A stretch of 64,000 bases of DNA. It comes from Hepsetus odoe (taxonomy: Eukaryota > Chordata > Actinopteri > Characiformes > Hepsetidae). Of this stretch, positions 32,626 through 45,450 are shown piece by piece (positions within the stretch are counted from its first letter, which is position 1; every line of letters starts with the position of its first letter). The stretch spans positions 25,292,257-25,356,256 of the forward strand of contig CM029379.1 in NCBI GenBank assembly GCA_017165825.1, in the 5' to 3' direction. Below the pieces are notes generated by a model. It saw nothing but the letters and a program-made list of their open reading frames with translations, had not been told where the DNA came from and made no database searches. The position numbers and the translations under genes are program-made.

Positions 32626-32959
32626 GTAAAGAGACAACACTTTACTCAGAATCTGCAGCACCGTGCGGCTCCCCCTCCTCACGTTATTTCCCCACGGCTG
32701 AGCGTGTGGTATTTCTTACCCAGGGCTGCATAATTACAGGACACCGAGATGGAGAGAATACAGCCTCACCGAAACTCTGACTAGGGCTTAATAAAAACAA
32801 ACTTCCCAACACACCCCACAACAAACACAAAAGAAAATGGCAAAAGTTTCTTGAATTACTCGCCGAAGTACTCAGTAAAATGACATTCCTCACCCTTTCC
32901 GGTGGGTTTTAAATAGCTCACTGAATTTTTTCCCCAAGCAGGGAAAAATCTGAACACTG
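32004..32959. other. Upstream region without recognised gene
   Basis: AT-rich sequence with a CA repeat of about 35 bases (32588-32621). No exon, SINE or conserved motif recognised. Confidence 0.7.
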
Positions 32960-33470
32960 TTCAGCCATAAGATTAAAACCACCTTCATAATAGAATCTAT
33001 GTCCGCCCTGTGCAACCAAGCCAGCTCTCACTCTGAGGCGTGGACTCTACAAAACCTCTCGAGGTGTGCTGTGGTATCTGCTCCAAGGCGTCCACAGCAG
33101 ATCTTTAAGTCCTTAAAGTTGTGAGAAGGAGCCTCAAGGGCCCAAACGGACTGAGATCTTGGGAATTTGGAGGTCAAGCCAGCACTTACGACGTTCCCGT
33201 TCCTCAACCTGTTCCAGAACAGGTTCTGCAGAGTGGCAGGAAGGATTATCTTGGTGAAAGAGACCCCTGCCATCAGGGACCAGTGTTGCCCTTAAAGAGC
33301 AGTGCTTGGTCTAGAACCGTGTTTAGGTGGGTACGTGTTAAAGCAACAACCACATGAAAGCCTGGAGACAAAGTCTCCCGGCAGGACGTTGGCCAGAGTA
33401 TCACACTGCCTAGATGGGTCTGCCTTCAAACCATTACACATCCTAGTGACATCTCTTCTTTAGGTAAACG
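32960..33470 (-). mobile_element. Tc1/mariner-like transposon relic
   Basis: The plus strand has AAGATTAAAACCACCTTCAT, then GGCGTGGACTCTACAAAACC, GTGCTGTGGTATCTGCTCCA and GAGATCTTGGGAATTTGGAG, which match by memory a very common fish Tc1/mariner family. On the minus strand the corresponding transposase segment is full of substitutions and has lost its catalytic residues. It is a dead copy and a sibling of 12585-12880. Confidence 0.75.
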
Positions 33471-35204
33471 TGAACACACACATTTAAAACACTCTGTAAA
33501 AGTGACCCGGCTTAGCATTCAAATGTGCGCTAATGAGCCCGAATACACGACCTGTAAGTACAACGCTGATGAGAAGGAGGCTGAAAAGCCCAGACAAAGA
33601 ACATCTGAGGCCGGCCTGATCAGTATTCCCATACTCCGGCACAGTCCTGGAAACCGCCAATTGATTTCACGAGGAGGAGTGAGAGAGGAAAGAAAAACAG
33701 AAAGAGCTGTGACAGGTAACTGGTTTTTTCAAATCGACACGCCGCCCCGCTGCACCCGGACAACAAATGAAAGGAGTTTGTTCTTATCAGCGCTGACAAA
33801 AAAGGACAAGGAGACCCTGAACCATGTCTGAGGGACATCTGTGAGCGAACACGGCTCCCTCAACATGTTCAGACAGCTCAGCTTCGCTCGGTACATAAAG
33901 GGCCTCCAGGCAGCTTCACAAACTTCAGGCTGCTCTCCAACCATCAAGAACCATAAAAAAAAAAGGCTCAGTGCCTAAAACCGTTCTTTTAATTTGGCTT
34001 TATTTTTTAGTAGCAACTCTTTTTCTGTTACAGTTTATTGATCTTTTCTGAGCTCTAATTCGGATTCTTTCCCCTCGTAGGCGGCTACTTCCTCTTTACA
34101 TCTTTTTCTAGTATAAATGGTTTTTATTACTCTCTCAATCTTACATTTTCACACCAATCTTCCAGCAGAAATTCAAGCTTGATTCATTTAATTTAAGTGG
34201 AAATAAATGTCTTCTATTTCTATTCTTGGTCCATTTTATTTGGTCTTTGTATTTCCTAATCTTTTAAACGCTTTATATAATTTCACATCCACTGTAATTT
34301 AAATTCCTCCCTATTTTTCATTCAAGTTCCTTTCATTTATATTGGAAATGAATCTGCTGCTTTTATTGGGAAGATTGTGTTTCATTCCAGAGCAAATTTA
34401 AAATTTGCCCAACATGAGCTCGGCCTAGCCTTAAATGTTACTTGTGCTCCTTAACGCTCCTTAACTCAGATTACAGATTGTAAAACTAATCTGCAATATT
34501 CTTTGGCTTTCATTACAATCGTGCTTCACCTTTTAATGCTAAAGATAAAAGGCGAATGAACTGTGAAATTAAACTCTAACTAAAATGAAAAGTAAGATTT
34601 GAAACAGACTTCACACCTAGAGGGTGACACTTCTGTAAGTGACCTTATAAAAGAACGAAAGCGCTGGCGGAGTTTCAGGCAGTGTGAGAAACTCAGTCGA
34701 GCAGCGACAGACCTGTTGTGTCTGAGCAGAGTGAGACTGCATTCCAGTGAAGCACAATCGCATCAATCGTACACAAAAGAGTCTAAAGGACGGAGCTGTT
34801 ATTATTAACTTCACACCAGCAATAGGCCTCCTAATTTTCCTGAAATTGAACCCTTAAATAATTCAGATTAGTCAATCAGATGGAATAACAGCTGCTCTTA
34901 CACCAGGAAATCTGCTCCAGTGTGTTATTCACGTTTTACCCATGAAGACGGCAGCTCAGATAAACAAGCGGATGAAAATGATTAAAAAATAAATAAAGAA
35001 ATTAAAAATTTGAGGTCAGCTTTATTGAGCGTGAAGCCCGGAACAAGCAGAGCTTACTCTGTAACTGGGGGTGTGTGTGGGTCTCAGGACAGGGGAAGAG
35101 AACCCGAGCTAAGTCGACAGACTAGAAGTTAATGTAGTTAAACAGGCTCCAACAGAAGAGGAGTTTTACCACAGAAGCACCATCTTTGAGAGCTCACCCT
35201 CATG
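33471..35204. other. Upstream region without recognised gene
   Basis: AT-rich. A T-rich segment with repeated ATTT/CTTT phrases lies at 33980-34360. Nothing coding recognised. Confidence 0.7.
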
Positions 35205-35322
35205 CGAGGGGGCGATACCTTGCTGGAAGGTACCTCAGGGCAACCTCCTGGTCTGGGATACAAACCCATGACCTTCTGGACCCTGGGGCTAGCTCCCTAA
35301 CCACTAGGCCACCACTGCCCCC
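35205..35322 (-). mobile_element. tRNA-derived SINE, family A, head half
   Basis: The minus strand starts GGGGCAGTGGTGGCCTAGTG, passes GGGTTTGTATCCCAGACCAG and ends near the AAGGTATCGCC block. The tail half is absent. Confidence 0.85.
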
Positions 35323-38300
35323 AAAAAAACATCAGACTTAAGTCACCCAAGAGATTATGTATTAGAGAGCTAAAATGATGGGCTTTTCTTAAAGTAGTAT
35401 GGAGTTCACTTGAAGTAATGCTGGACTATTTTAAATGATTACCATGTTAGCTAATCATATAGACCTAACCCCCAAAAGTGAGACTCCTATGGAAAAGAAA
35501 AAAGCAGTTTTTGGATCGACGAAGGTCAAGTGTCCTGTGATGCAAAGGCAAAAATATCCATGATCTGGAAGTGGATGATGTACTGTAGCCCGTTGTTCAG
35601 GACAAAATTGCATCTGTCGCAGGTTTCCAGGCTATCAGCTGACGAATGGTTGGCTCCACCTCTCCATCTTTTTGGGTGCTGTGAATCTGTGTTCTGAAGC
35701 GGGTGGAATGACGGCTATAAGGCTCTAATGATGAAAAGCCTTGGCCACGAGGTCTACAAACGCGGTGGGCTTGGAGGTTTGCCTGAATAAAACGGCCGGT
35801 TTTTCTTCGAAAAAGCTTCTGCTTGCCTGTACTGGGTTCTTTAAACAGTCGCCTTGCTTGCACTCGCGATAGGCTCAATCAGTGTCGTCCGGTTGGATGT
35901 TTTTTTGCTCGAATACCACACAGTCGGCCATTTTATTGATTCATTCCTTTGTAAAAATGTTCGTTTCAAATCGGTGCCGCAGTGTTGTGCGATAATCTCA
36001 CCGGGTTAAACGGTCAGTCGACCCTACTGCAAAGGCCGATGCCTGTTAAGGAGTGATATGCCGTTTCGTGTACAGCGTGTATCTTTTAGGAGTGAAAGTG
36101 CTCAAATAAAAGAAAAGAAAAAAAAAAAAAAGAAACAGGTGGAACTGGGAAGACCTTGACCCTTTCTGTTATTCTTTTCCCTCTGTACATCTCCGTGGCA
36201 ACCCCTGGACGAACGTATGTGTATGTCAAGAGGCCTCACGGGACAGTCCCCCCCCTCCCCCCCTTTTTGTGCTCTTTCTCTCGCCTGCACAGACAAAACC
36301 CCGGCTGAACTTTACACAGCGCTTTGGAATGTGTGGCATGTGAGGAAAAAGGGCCCGGGCCCGGACCGAGCTCTTTGAAGAGGCTGCTGCTTCAGCGGTG
36401 GAGAATTAACCCCGTCTCGTTTACTCGTCCCCAAAACAGGTGCTTCTCAGGAAAGACAGTTTGCACTGTAATAAGCAATGAAGGACAGGAATGATGGGCC
36501 TATACTTTATACACATTAAACACACACACATTTGAAATCTTGTTACATAAGCGTTACATGACTGGGAGGACTTTTTTGCTTTTTTTTCTCCTCCTGGTTC
36601 CTTTCACTTGATACGGTGTGCCAAACACTTCACATACAATACTAAACGTGTCCGTTTCAAATGATCCAACCGTGACGGACGTCCACATGTCTGGATGTTT
36701 AGATGTTGAGCACTAGAAGGCGGAGCTGAAAGTTGGACGAACACGGTGACACGGAGGAGGCTGTAATTATGAGCATGTTAAGAAAGGGCGGCGATGTCGA
36801 TCCCGGTGATTTGTGGGATCTTTAAATAAATTAGGGCTTGACTCCCTTTCTTGCTGAAATCCCTACAGCTTCTTTTCACGTCTGGCCTTGACCCTTGGAA
36901 CGGAGTTACCTGGGAAAATCTTTGAACTCTCCACCTTTAGGAACCCCATATGAAATTGTGAAGTTGTGAAGAACTTGTTAAAAACTCCCTCCCCCCACGT
37001 GACGCGTTTTTCGGACATTTATGATGCCATTTAAAGGAGCGGAGAAGCTCAGCAACCTCACCGCTGGATTTTGAGTTACAATTAAGACGTCATATGTGCG
37101 CCATATTGTGGCGTTGGTGCAGTAAATCAAAAGACATTTTGATACATTTCTTGTAATAAATCATTCTGAAGTTATGCTCTGGGAACTCTTTTTGGCCATG
37201 TGCCACTAGTGCCTCACCCTACCCCGTACTCCGATAAAGACCTGAGACAATAGTGCTAAGCCTTAACACGCAAAACAGGATGTAGGGCTACGTGCTTGGG
37301 GCGAGGGATGGAACAGGATTAGGCCTAAACGCCTATTGCTGATCTCTCCTCTAATTGTGTTGCTCGTGTCTCAATATTGACTTGCACGGCCCCCGCGATT
37401 TCTGGTTGTGCTCCTTCATCGTGCATAAGTTTCCTGAAAAACAGGCTAATTTCTTACAGCATCGTGTTCTGGAGGAACTAGCTTTTAGACTTGTAGACTA
37501 GTTTGCACAGGCGCAACTGAAAGGTTAAGCGTGATTTTTTAGGATTTATTCTCTGGCACAACGCAAAGCTTCTCTTGATGTTAAAAATAAAAACAAAACC
37601 TAACGAAGAGATCAGGGGGCAAAGGACGAGAGATATGGTGGTCAAACCAGCTCAATGTGTTGAAAAGTACACAAAGCACTAAAAGAAAGTCCAAGTTAAC
37701 CACTCTCTCTAAGCTGCTTCACTGCAGTACAAGCCTACAGTGCATGTGAAGCGAAGTGGGGCCACATTCCGATCCGCCAGATGACACCGGGGTTAATGAA
37801 TTCGCCCGCTGATCAGTGCGTCCCTCCGAGCACAATGCTACCATCTGCTCCTGACTTCATTAGCGGCTATTGCTTAGCCTCCAACTCTGCTCTGAAGCAT
37901 GAGAGAGGGGGCTCGGTGATGAACGAGGCGATATCAGAAAAAGCATCGCGATCTTCGGACGCACAATCTGAATTCTCCGCAAAAACTGTGGAGCCACGAG
38001 GCTGAACAACGATGTACTTTTTTTTTTTTTTTTTAACCCAATTGAACATTTGCCATGCCATTCAATACTATGGTCTTGAGCTCATACTGGACTACTCGGC
38101 CTGGGAAAAGGCCTTCAATGAATTCTTTAATGAACGAGTGGGAAACAGAACAGAGCTTCCTTACATGCATCAGCGCACTGAGCGCTTAACGGAGACTTTG
38201 CAACATGGCTGTGTAGAAATGATCGAACTGGTGTTGGTGCATAAATCCACATTAATATAACAAATAGACCCCGAATATTAAAGAATACAGGATATGAGGC

Positions 38301-38524
38301 CTTTAAGCTTGCCTGGGGGAAGGAGGCTAGTTTGACATTGCTGACATGAACCTCTGTGCTGTTGCTAAGGGTAACGTAACATCTGAAGTGATGAGCCAGA
38401 GAGCTGTAAATAAAAAGAGGGAATGAGTAAAAAAAAAAAAAAGGCAGAATTTTAGGACCTTTGAGTGTCAACACTTCAGAGATGAATTTAAAGCTCTTCA
38501 TAAACTCAAGAGTGACGGAAGAGG

Positions 38525-38560
<36 letters not shown>

Positions 38561-39104
38561 TCACGCAATAATGCCATCACTTCTCTCTGCAAAACTAATA
38601 CTGGATTTTATTCGCTGTTTATCGTATAGAACATTTATGTTGCTGGCAAGAGCAAAGGAGGTCAATTTCTTGGATAATACTGTGAGGCAAAAACAGACCT
38701 AAACAGGCAAAGAAGCGGGAAGGACGTACTCCCGTTTACCCCGGTGAGAAGAAAGAAAAAAAAAAAGAAAAAAAATAAAACTCTCTCTTTTAATAATGCT
38801 ATCCTTCTCTAAGAAACTCTGATGATCAGCATGGTCATTTTAAATTCATCTAAACTCTCTAAAACCTGAACCCTCTAATTACCAGCCAAAGCAGATTAGA
38901 ATATTTGTTAGATCTTACTTTAGGATATTAGCACATCCTTTTTAAGCCGTTTGACATCCATACAGTCTTTACCCCGAAACGTAAAGGTCGCTTATGTTGT
39001 GTAAAGTAAATATCTGCTGAAAAGAGCAATGAATGAAAAAACGTGAGAGATGATATAAATGGTCCTTTAACTGGATTTCTGGCAATCTCCCATCCGCAAG
39101 TCTG
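35323..39104. other. Upstream region without recognised gene
   Basis: Includes a minus-strand open frame at 35597-35878 with no recognised domain, a poly-A run at 36116-36131, a 12-base palindrome GGGCCCGGGCCC (36351-36362), a poly-T run (38019-38035) and a CA repeat (38526-38556). No exon recognised. Confidence 0.7.
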
Positions 39105-39193
39105 CTCCACCTTAACGAAGAGCTGGATGTGCGTTGAGTAGGTCGGGAGAAGTTTTGGGGATGTACTTACAGAAATTAGGGTGACTACTGACT
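39105..39193 (+). repeat. Dispersed repeat family D, copy 2
   Basis: CTCCACCTTAACGAAGAGCT, then GGGAGAAGTTTTGGGGATGT and a GGGTGACTACTGACT end, aligns to 17774-17867. Confidence 0.7.
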
Positions 39194-39872
39194 CTCTGCT
39201 CCATTTACCACCTTAAAAAGCCTGACAGGTTTGAAGGCCGACCTCAGAAGGTAATAAAAGGTGTGGCCGTAGGCAGTGTTCCAAGGGTCGAAATAAAAAA
39301 ACAGCTGAAAGCTGGCTAGAAAAGTGTTTTTTGTTTTTTTTTTTGCAAAGAAAACTGTCCAAACAGCCTTTAATTTATGAAGGTAAGCAAAATGACCAGG
39401 CCGCAAACCTGACCAGGCAGTCTGAGTTGGTCAGCTCTTCACAGGGAACTAATTAGCAAGCTCTTTAGGAGTCCAGAGCTTTGTTAGAGCTCAGAAAAGG
39501 TTCCGGTCCGGACTACACCAGAGCTCAGAACAGGTCCAGAAGTCTTCAAAAGGAAGTGTGAAGGCATGTCAGTGAACCGGGGGGAGACAAAAGACATAAA
39601 TCATTCCAGAGGAAGCGGATACGTTAAATTAGCAGCCGAACTGGACTGCTCGCGCTGGACCGTGGCAAGAGGGCATCGGCACATGTGCCGAACATCAAAG
39701 GGGACCCAATGTTAAAAGCTTGACTCCAAACCTTCTGTCGGAGTGAGAAAGACATCTTTCTTCAAAGCCACAGTGACCTTAAGCACCACAAACCCGTGCA
39801 AAGAAGTCTCAAACACACTCCGGTTTCATCTCAGCTTTCAGATTGGCCTTAAAACATGTGTGAGTGTGAGAG

Positions 39873-39925
<53 letters not shown>

Positions 39926-41229
39926 GTAAAACAGCATTAGAAATTAACCCAGAAAATTTAATGCACCAAAAAATGCCCTTAAACATATTAAGGGTCCCTG
40001 AATGTTTATAAAAAAAAATTAAAAATTAAATTAAATTAAAAGCTAAATTTAAATGCAAATTTAACGCCTGCCAAAACCTCCACCTTTTTAACAAATGAAT
40101 AAATAACCTTCTAAAACATAAAAACCCCATGAGCGTAAATCATTTATGGGGTCTGTTCTGAGAGCCATTGCTTCCATTTTCTACTAGATGTCAATCTTGA
40201 TTTGACTTAAAGGAAAATACATTTTTTTCCCCAGTTCTGTGCAATAAAATAAAATAAAAATAAATATAAAAGATATGACATTTTTGCATCACAGTTTCTC
40301 TACACACTTTATTTGAGTTGGAAGGGTATAGTTTCTAGTTTAGGTCCTAGATTAGTCCCTGTATACATCAGACACGCCGAACCAGTTTTTATTAACAATA
40401 TATCATGATTATATAGTTCGTTTTGGTTCAAAAGAAATCACGGCACAAGCCAGTAGAGCTGGAGGTTTGACATGAAAAAGGAAGGCAAGATGACTAAACA
40501 CTGGTCAGATAAAATCCTACACCACCCCTGAGATTATTTCTAAACTTCTATATTAAATCGAGTGAAAAATGACTCAAGTTACACATGGGCTATAACGCAC
40601 TTTTAAATAAAGCACTTTTAAAATAAGAACTGGTTGGATGTATTACATAGAGATAACTTCGAACTGAGCCTGCTACGGGGATCTCAGGGCTTTCCTCACG
40701 GGATATCTGTCTGTGTGTTTCAAGAAAATAACACTCCATGCTGAAGATGTTTATTTTATTCTCTTTTAATGCAGTCACTCATTATTTATCAGAGGGAATT
40801 TGGTGTCAAACAATAATACTCCACATGAAGGAAATTCTGTGTGTTAAACTCACATTTCAAGTTTGTCACCTTTACAGCGGTTATATTTATAAAAATAATA
40901 TTCTAATACTACAAAAAAAGCAAAGTATGGCGCTCTGATAAATATGATTTTAGATCGATTCCCTGAATCGCCTTTCTAAAAAGCAGAATGTGAAATTTCA
41001 TTTGTTGGAAAACAACATTTCATTCTTGAAACATCTCCTAAAGAACGGATAAACAGCAGGGGAAGCTGAGATTTTAAATCAGCTCTGATTCCCCAAAATT
41101 GAAAACTTTCATGAAGAACTGAATCGTTTTTAAAGAATCGAATTCGGTCTATCTGATATTCCAATATTCACTGCATCACTTCTTAAAAGACCATTCAAAT
41201 CCTGCAGAAATGGAATCAAATCATGTTAT
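39194..41229. other. Upstream region without recognised gene
   Basis: AT-rich, with a GT repeat (39876-39923) preceded by a short GA run. From 39930 to 41200 no element is recognised. Confidence 0.7.
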
Positions 41230-41250
41230 CTCTAGAGAGAGAGAGAGATT

Positions 41251-41300
<50 letters not shown>

Positions 41301-41957
41301 CACTGAAGCTCCAGTTACAGTCTGCCTGTCCTTTCTCTTATCATCAACGTCCATCTCATTACACACTGACCTTTCCACCACCAGCCGTTCACTCACTGAC
41401 GCACACGAAGGCTGCTCAAACAGCTCACAATCTACTGAGGGTGTGTGTGTGTGTGTGTGTGGTACTCTCCCACACACACACACACACTTGCAACAGGCAA
41501 ACACACATGCACTCACCCACACACTCTTCCACAGATGGAAGAAACAGTGCAGTGCCACTAACTGATAAAAATAGGCCACAATTACAGACCTCAGGCTCAG
41601 TGAACAATGCAGTAATACGCGTTCTCCTGACTGCGGGGGACACGGAGTCCGACAGAGGGAACAGGGGATGTTTGAGAAGACTTCGTGTATTCACAGGACA
41701 AAATATGCACGTCTATCTATTTGTATCTACTGGCCACATTTTTATCATATACATGCAAGACAGTAGATCTGATATACACATATCAAAAAGTCCTTCATGT
41801 CCGTTACATGCTTTGTATTAACTGCTGTGCATGTAAGTGAATATATGTAGGGGGAACACAACAAGAATAAGAGTAAACAAAGTTTACAGCTGAGGAGCCT
41901 GTGGCCAGCTGAAGGGGGGGGCGGGACAATGAAAGAGCTTTGGAAATACAGTCCTTC

Positions 41958-42027
<70 letters not shown>

Positions 42028-42155
42028 CTCTCTCTGGGAAGCCAGATAAGACAACTACGATTGAACAATTGGATCCTAAATGAAACACCTAAGATTCAGA
42101 AGCAGAGAGAAAGAGAATTGGCCATTTTTCACTGTGTGTGTGTGTGTGTGTGTTT
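41230..42155. repeat. Microsatellite cluster
   Basis: Within about 900 bases there are a GA run (41235-41248), (GT)23 (41253-41298), (GT)10 followed by a CA run (41441-41487), a CA tract of about 64 bases running into CT (41959-42035) and (GT)10 (42133-42152). Plus- and minus-strand open frames here are Cys-Val or Thr-His artefacts of the repeats. Confidence 0.95.
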
Positions 42156-43212
42156 GTTAGAGTGTAGACCGGTGATTTGGAGAGGTTCTCTCAAGGGAAA
42201 AGAATGCAGGTGGAGGCATCGTGGACAATCACACACACTACATATACAGGAAGGAGGAAGAGATGGAGAGATACATGCAGATTGAGACAGATAGAGAGAC
42301 AAACACCGATGGAGAGATAGAGAGAGAGAGAAAGAGCGCTATTGAATAATCTCCCTCACTCTCACACGCCTAGTTGTCAGGAGCATCGGCGTGCTGTTAC
42401 AAGAGCAAAATGAAAGCGAGGAAGAAAACATGAAAGACTTGTGAATCCAACTGAGAAGACTTGATTTAAAGTGATGCTGCATTTGATCAGCCAGCACATG
42501 TTCAGAGGTCCAGAGGTTCTTCGGCTAAAGCGCTGGCGAACTTCATTAACGAGTAAAGAACCCACCGACGGGGAGGTCATCACACACTCTCCTCAAACGT
42601 GTTGAGCGGAGCTTTCTATTTACCAACCTCTTATTTTAATTTTCCATTCCGCCTTAAGTTGCGTTCCCCTGCTAAGGACGCAGGTAAACGATGGAGCCTC
42701 CAGATTTGCTGGAGGCTGCTAAGTTGCAGGAATGTAACGACAGCAGCAGCTCAGGTGGAACAATTATTGTTTTTTTTTTTCCCTCGTTTTTTTGCCTCAA
42801 CATGTGAAGCGCGCCAAAATAAAAGCTCTGCGTGAAGGTAGAAGAGACGGCAGTTGGTGTGAGCAGAACCTGTTCTCTCTACTAGCAAGGCGTGTTCAGA
42901 CAAGTCACTGCCGTCACAGGCCTTTCCCTTCAACCGTTCACCAAACTTGTGCGTTTCTGACAACTGAGCGATCACATCCCGATGAATAAAAGGAATGATT
43001 TTAACACCACACTTATCTAGTATTACAGACCGGTACGACATTCATTTCTGCGGGACAAGATGAAGCCGATTTTTATTACATACAGCATCCACCAACATCG
43101 CACGAAAACACCAGTGGAGTGCTGAAACAGAGACTTGATGTGAGTGGCCGACTTCGGCCCGCTAGAAAATGTGTCCAGCGATTCACTGCTGGAGGATTTG
43201 TTGGTCGTTGCC

Positions 43213-43257
<45 letters not shown>

Positions 43258-43443
43258 ATGCAAAATAGAAAATATATGAGGTTAGATAATATTAGATAAT
43301 CAGATAAAATAATTGCTTTCAGCACAGCGTCACCATAGCCTTCTGTCGTAGTTCTGTTCTGCTGGAGTGTCACATTATCCAATACCGAAATCACACCAAT
43401 AAAAAATAAATAAATAAATAAATAATTTAAAAATAGGCTCACT
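42156..43443. other. Upstream region without recognised gene
   Basis: Contains a CA repeat (43216-43252) and an AT-rich (AAAT)n stretch (43399-43435). No exon recognised. Confidence 0.7.
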
Positions 43444-43728
43444 CTCACTCATTTTCTGAGTGACTTGTCCCAATGAGGGCCGAGGAGTGCTGGAGTCTAT
43501 TCCAGCTCACACAGGGTGAAAGGCAGGGAAACACCCTGGACAGTTCGGCAGGCCATCACAGACAAACACACCGGCACTTCGAGAGTAATGAAGCTTCTCC
43601 AGTCCGCCTGACTTTCATGTCTTTGGACGGTGGGAGGATACACGCGTGGACACGGGGAGAACATGCAAACATCCGGACCCAGACCGTCCCACAAGGGAAT
43701 CGAACCCAGGACCTTCTCACTGTGGTCT
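43444..43728 (+). repeat. Widespread fish interspersed repeat
   Basis: The phrases GGAGTCTATTCCAGCTCACA, TGTCTTTGGACGGTGGGAGG, ACACGGGGAGAACATGCAAA and GGGAATCGAACCCAGGACCT together are a very common repeat in fish genomes, as I remember it. I do not assign a family name. A fragment recurs at 16185-16250. Confidence 0.7.
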
Positions 43729-43734
43729 AAATAT

Positions 43735-43880
43735 AGACCCGGGTGCTTCCAATAGCTGCCCACTGCTGCACGGTGTGTGTGTGCATGGGTTAAAAGCAGA
43801 GGTCCAATTTCGTTGTGGTTCATGGTGTGCAGTGCTGTGACCTCGCAATGACAAGGGTTGTCACTTTCACTTTCACTTTT
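43735..43880 (+). mobile_element. tRNA-derived SINE, family A, tail half
   Basis: Carries the TAGCTGCCCACTGCTGCACG block and the TCGTTGTGGTTCATGGTGTG block, ending GTTGTCACTTTCACTTTCAC. The head is missing and it abuts the repeat at 43444-43728. Confidence 0.85.
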
Positions 43881-45282
43881 CATATCTAGCATCCCAGATC
43901 TAATATCCCTTAATGACAATAACCACTATGATTTTTTTTTTTTTAGTAACATGTAACTAGTCTGCACTTCCTGCTGTTTTGGTCATCGCAGGATATCAGG
44001 AGTGACACGCTGGATAAGATCCTACTTTTCCGATGCTGCTTTGATGCGTCCCAAACAAAAACGTCAACATGATCCCAAGCCACTTCCTAAAGACGGCGGG
44101 TTTCGGTGATGGGAATCTGACGCAGTCTGAGTAGGAAAATGTTGCAGCTGGCTGGCACGTCTGAGAAAACATGAATAAATAAAAGCAGCTGAGGAGCGGG
44201 AAGAAAAGGGGCGAGATAAAGAGGGAGTTTCTGTGATTTTTGTTTTGGTTTGGCGGCTTGCCGGCTGTGTGAAGTGGAGATGATGTAACAGAAGTGCAAC
44301 GGAGCATCGACTGCAGGAGCAGAGGGAGCGCCGAACACACAACAACGAGTGTGAAACTCCTCCAGCTATTAGCAAAGGGATATGTGGGGGGTTGTCATAT
44401 ATTAGCGTGTTTTTCACACTGATGTAAACACACAGCTTCACGGAGAGCTGATCTGTGCCCATTGGCACAACCGTCTCACACAAACACACACACACACACA
44501 CATCCAATCACAGCACTTCACACAGGGCCCAAACCGGGCCTGAAGTTTCAGAACATGAAACTGATCTAAAGAAAATAAAAGCAGGATAAAAACAGAATAA
44601 ACTGCATAATTAAACTCTGTTGGCCAAATAAAACATTAAGCAAATTCATCTGGGCCGAAGTTAAACAGTCAACACGTTTGTCCGATAAATTTACTCAAAC
44701 GGTTCACATTTTCATCTGGAAAAAAACAAGTTTTGAGAAGCAAGAACCCAGTTCAGCAAAGGCGTCAATCACAACACGCTACCAGACCAGAGGTGAGCAT
44801 GTGTTTATTACAAGACCCGTGAAGCTCCCATCACATGCGCTGTTAGCATGGAGGCTAAAGGTCCTCTGACAAAAGAAAACCTCTTGAAAATTACAACTGA
44901 TGGTAATCTACACCTTTCCAGCATGGATGGAGTTAAATATCCACATTTACAGATGCAATCCGAAAAGCACCGTTTCTGAGAGAGAAGCAGCTTCAGATAA
45001 ACACAGCCACTCCAAAGGCAATGGACAGGTTATAGGAGAGTGAACGACAAAGAGGAAAGGTATGAGTTTCAGTATGTTTTCCCCTCAACGTGATCGATAC
45101 TTCGCTTTGCTTTAACTGGGAAGAGTGAGTGGGCGAGAGGATGAGCGCAAGCGATGGCCCATTCCTCAGCTGGGTGTGGATTTAAAAAAATATATATTTA
45201 AAAAAAAAAAAAAAAAAAAAAGCCTAGCGGGCACGTCTATCAGCAAATGAGTAATCAACCGACCAAGGAATGGAGGGAGGGG

Positions 45283-45313
<31 letters not shown>

Positions 45314-45322
45314 ATTGTGTAC
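43881..45322. other. Upstream region without recognised gene
   Basis: Contains a poly-A run (45198-45220) and a GA repeat (45284-45310). Nothing coding recognised. Confidence 0.7.
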
Positions 45323-45450
45323 AGTGGTGGTGAAGAGAACCAGACGTCTGCGTCTAAAAACTTCCTCAAAGTTCATCCACTAAACGGTTATGAAGATGCT
45401 GTCTGACGCCTGAGACCTGGTTTTACCAGAGTTTAGAGAAGCTTTAAGCC
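45323..45450 (+). repeat. Dispersed repeat family C, copy 3 (longest)
   Basis: Runs from GTGGTGAAGAGAACCAGACG to GTTTAGAGAAGCTTTAAG and aligns with 10493-10596 over both ends and with 16996-17062 over the first half. Confidence 0.7.

Noticed and set aside
35597..35878. Minus-strand open frame of 93 codons as a coding exon
   Set aside because: There is no match to any FBXW7 N-terminal exon or known domain and no convincing GT donor in frame.
36351..36362. GGGCCCGGGCCC palindrome as a regulatory site
   Set aside because: Short GC palindromes are expected occasionally and nothing around it suggests a promoter.
41210..42285. Open frames of up to 203 codons with Cys-Val and Thr-His runs
   Set aside because: They are created by GT/CA microsatellites.
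43399..43435. CRISPR-like or satellite array
   Set aside because: It is a plain (AAAT)n microsatellite, and CRISPR arrays do not occur in vertebrate nuclear DNA.
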